This document shows, in pieces, positions 62,312 to 64,000 of a DNA stretch of 64,000 nt. A program made the translations under genes and the position numbers. The stretch is from JBARKJ01 sp049801375 (lineage in GTDB: Bacteria; Nitrospirota; JACRHJ01), in NCBI GenBank assembly GCA_049801375.1, contig JBARKJ010000002.1, positions 1 through 64,000 on the forward strand. Reading direction: 5' to 3'. Below the pieces are notes generated by a model, which was not told the origin of the DNA, searched no databases, and saw only the letters and a program-made list of their open reading frames with translations. The number at the start of each line of letters is the position of its first letter. Position 1 is the stretch's first letter.

Positions 62312-62493
62312 TTTTTTCTCCCGGATGATATAGCTTACTATGTCATTTAAATAACTCTATCATCACCTTTTAGCATTGTAAAGCAATATTTATGACTTTA
62401 AAACATTATTATGCTTCTATTGGTATTTGCCTTGTCGCGCCAAGTTCAGGGCGGCAGATGCAATTATATGATGCCTCGCCCGACAATCACCCC

Positions 62494-62523
62494 TTGACAA
62501 GTGAACATTAGTTCACCTATACT
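62494..62523 (+). promoter_or_regulatory. lexA promoter with palindromic SOS-type operator
   Basis: TTGACA (62494-62499) and TATACT (62518-62523) are 18 bp apart. The spacer contains GTGAACATTAGTTCAC (62501-62516), a perfect palindrome that fits a LexA operator. The start codon at 62531 is only about seven bases past the -10, so the transcript is probably leaderless. Confidence 0.85.
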
Positions 62524-62530
62524 GTTTTAC

Positions 62531-63124
62531 ATGGGGAACACCGCGAAAGAAAACAGGCTGAAGGCAAGAATCGCCGAAATATCTTCCTTCTATCAGCAGC
62601 AGGGCAGGATGCCGAGCTATTCGGAGATAGGCGTAATGCTTGGGTTTAAGTCCAAGAACGCCGTGTTCAAGCTTGTTGGTAATCTTGAAAAGGCGAATGT
62701 ACTCCGGAGAGATGAGAAGGGCAGGCTGATCCCTCTCTCGTTGAAGAATTCCACCAAACTCCTAGGCACTGTCGAGGCAGGATGGCCCTCTCCAGCCGAA
62801 GAAGAGCTTCTGGACACTATCTCGCTCGATGATATGTTGATTGAGAACCCCAGTGCAACTTTTATGCTTAAAGTCTCTGGGGATTCTATGTCCGGCGCGG
62901 GAATCCTTCCGGGTGATATGGTCCTCGTGGATAAGGGCGCTGTGGCAAAGAACGGCGATATCGTAATCGCTGAGGTTGACGGTGAATGGACTATGAAATA
63001 TCTCCGTCAGAGGGGAGAAAGCGTAACGCTCGTCCCTGCGAATCCCAACTATAAGCCTATAAAGCCCCAGAAGGAACTTCGCATCGCAGGTGTCGTCACC
63101 GCTGTTATAAGGAAATACAAGTAA
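62531..63124 (+). CDS. lexA: LexA SOS repressor
   Basis: ATG 62531 opens a 197-aa protein. An N-terminal winged helix (RMPSYSEIGVMLGFKSKNAVF) is followed by the Ala83-Gly84 self-cleavage site (VEAGWPSP), catalytic Ser119 in SGDSMSGAGI and Lys156 in WTMKYLRQ, matching LexA layout. RecA filaments stimulate the cleavage and so derepress SOS genes. The upstream palindrome is its likely operator, giving autoregulation. It is followed after 18 nt by a Y-family polymerase. A frame start at 62501 (GTG) lies inside the promoter and is rejected. Confidence 0.95.
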   Translation: MGNTAKENRLKARIAEISSFYQQQGRMPSYSEIGVMLGFKSKNAVFKLVGNLEKANVLRRDEKGRLIPLSLKNSTKLLGTVEAGWPSPAEEELLDTISLDDMLIENPSATFMLKVSGDSMSGAGILPGDMVLVDKGAVAKNGDIVIAEVDGEWTMKYLRQRGESVTLVPANPNYKPIKPQKELRIAGVVTAVIRKYK

Positions 63125-63142
63125 GCGACAAAGGTAGTCCCG

Positions 63143-64000
63143 ATGGAAAATCAGCCCCTAACGATAAGTTCATGGCCACAGGCGATACTCCACGTTGATT
63201 GCGACGCTTTCTTTGCGTCATGCGAGCAGGCGCTGCACCCCGAGCTTAAAGGTCGGCCCGTTATCACGGGGAAAGAACGTGGCATTGTCGCCGCCATGAG
63301 CTACGAAGCGAAAAGGCGCGGCGTGACGCGGGCTATGCGGCTCTTTGAGGTCAAGAAGCTCTGCCCCGATGCCGTTATCCTGCCGTCTGACTACGAATCT
63401 TACAGCCTATTTTCTATGCGTATGTTTGAGATCCTTCGGCGTTTCTCCCCTGATGTTGAAGAGTACTCCATTGACGAGGCTTTTGTCGACCTCACGGGGC
63501 TGAGAAGAGCCTACCATGGTTCTTACGGGTCTATTGCCGAAAAGATACAGCAGACGATCCACAGGGAGCTTGATATTACCGTATCGATCGGCGTGAGCCT
63601 ATCGAAGGTGCTAGCCAAGGTAGGCTCAAAGAATAATAAACCACATGGCCTTACGTTAATACCCGGACGCGAAATACATACCTACCTTGAAAAACTACCC
63701 ATCGAGAGCGTATGGGGTATCGGCAAGAATACAGCGGCGTATCTGCGCAAGTATGGAATAAAAACGGCCTTGGACTTTGCACGCAGAGACGAGGGCTTTA
63801 TAACGAAGCGTCTCTCCAAGCCATATCAAGGTGTCTGGAATGAGTTAAACGGCCGGAGCGTCTTCCCTGTTACTGTCGAGTCAAAAACGACCTACCAATC
63901 CATCTGCAAATCAAGAACATTCACACCACCCTCAGGCGATGAATCATTCGTGTACGCCCAACTCTCCAAGAACCTCGAAAACGCTTGTATCAAAGCTCGA
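63143..64000 (+). CDS. dinB: Y-family DNA polymerase, DinB-like (3' end outside window)
   Basis: The frame from ATG 63143 is open to the window end (286 codons). It carries the Y-family motifs ILHVDCDAFFASCEQ (metal-binding Asp residues) and VEEYSIDEAFVDLTG with the SIDE acidic pair, then VSIGVSLSKVLAKVGSKNNK and a helix-hairpin-helix region (VWGIGKNTAAYL). This enzyme copies past DNA lesions at the cost of errors. It follows lexA by 18 nt and is most likely under the same SOS promoter. DinB versus UmuC cannot be fully settled without the C-terminus. Confidence 0.9.
   Translation, partial: MENQPLTISSWPQAILHVDCDAFFASCEQALHPELKGRPVITGKERGIVAAMSYEAKRRGVTRAMRLFEVKKLCPDAVILPSDYESYSLFSMRMFEILRRFSPDVEEYSIDEAFVDLTGLRRAYHGSYGSIAEKIQQTIHRELDITVSIGVSLSKVLAKVGSKNNKPHGLTLIPGREIHTYLEKLPIESVWGIGKNTAAYLRKYGIKTALDFARRDEGFITKRLSKPYQGVWNELNGRSVFPVTVESKTTYQSICKSRTFTPPSGDESFVYAQLSKNLENACIKAR

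Noticed and set aside
62501..62530. GTG start extending LexA by ten residues
   Set aside because: The GTG is part of the palindromic operator between -35 and -10, upstream of any transcription start.
1..64000. CRISPR arrays, tRNA or rRNA genes
   Set aside because: I looked for regularly spaced repeats and for tRNA T-loop words with acceptor pairing and found none that hold; only a scanning program could exclude a degenerate tRNA.

Overview
The window is a 64 kb stretch of bacterial chromosome, or of large integrated mobile DNA, made mostly of accessory genes. Strong Shine-Dalgarno sites, several GTG/TTG starts, a LexA-type SOS operon, an HU/IHF gene, a Crp/Fnr regulator and a fragment resembling a family common in anaerobes suggest an uncultured, probably Gram-negative, anaerobic bacterium. 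I see no rRNA or tRNA and cannot name the species or phylum.

Layout. 1-2.7 kb: the start of an HU/IHF gene, two tiny membrane proteins, a short-chain dehydrogenase and a RhuM-Fic protein. 2.75-16.9 kb: one tightly packed minus-strand operon that reads as a type 4 BREX phage-defence system (unknown 851-aa protein, BrxP PAPS-reductase-like protein, BrxC-like ATPase, PglZ, short BrxL). It is followed in the same operon by a small zinc-ribbon protein and a cysteine desulfurase, so it carries its own possible sulfur supply, as Dnd phosphorothioation systems do. 17-22 kb: an XRE repressor diverging from an HExxH metallopeptidase and a NERD-nuclease/ankyrin protein, a candidate defence module. 22.2-26.5 kb: one giant exported Ig/FG-GAP repeat protein. 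26.7-30.8 kb: a VanZ-like protein, an EVE-HNH restriction-type enzyme and a TPR protein; the last two are bracketed by imperfect ~290-bp repeats.

30.8-40.8 kb is a mobile-element core: a DnaG-like primase facing a plus-strand operon with a tandem ubiquitin-like protein, an E2-like enzyme fused to four Cys4 modules, a JAMM peptidase, an ArdA anti-restriction protein, an E1-like ThiF protein, a tyrosine recombinase and a RuvB-like helicase. This is a compact bacterial ubiquitin-like conjugation cassette inside a mobile element. 41-48.6 kb: a patchwork of a PNPOx-fold protein, a DUF1638-like remnant, a Crp/Fnr regulator, a membrane JAMM protein, a GIY-YIG protein, a PD-(D/E)XK-like protein and an acetyltransferase, with two kinds of direct repeat among them.

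48.9-59.8 kb: a HEPN-like zinc-ribbon protein, then two near-identical copies of a small XRE regulator with its upstream region. Between the copies lies a minus-strand run of nuclease and repair-like genes (metallo-beta-lactamase fold, PD-(D/E)XK, PLD, endonuclease III-like, DUF2779, and two paralogues of an unknown family). Two distant minus-strand genes, the acetyltransferase and the PLD nuclease, share a conserved promoter plus a structured leader ending in a terminator, which looks like an attenuator. 60-64 kb: an XRE-dynamin-like GTPase fusion, then LexA under a perfect palindromic operator with an apparently leaderless transcript, then a Y-family polymerase cut by the window end.

The most promising undescribed biology is the sulfur-equipped BREX-4 operon, the ubiquitin-like cassette with an E2-Cys4 fusion, the XRE/HExxH/NERD-ankyrin module and the shared attenuator leader.
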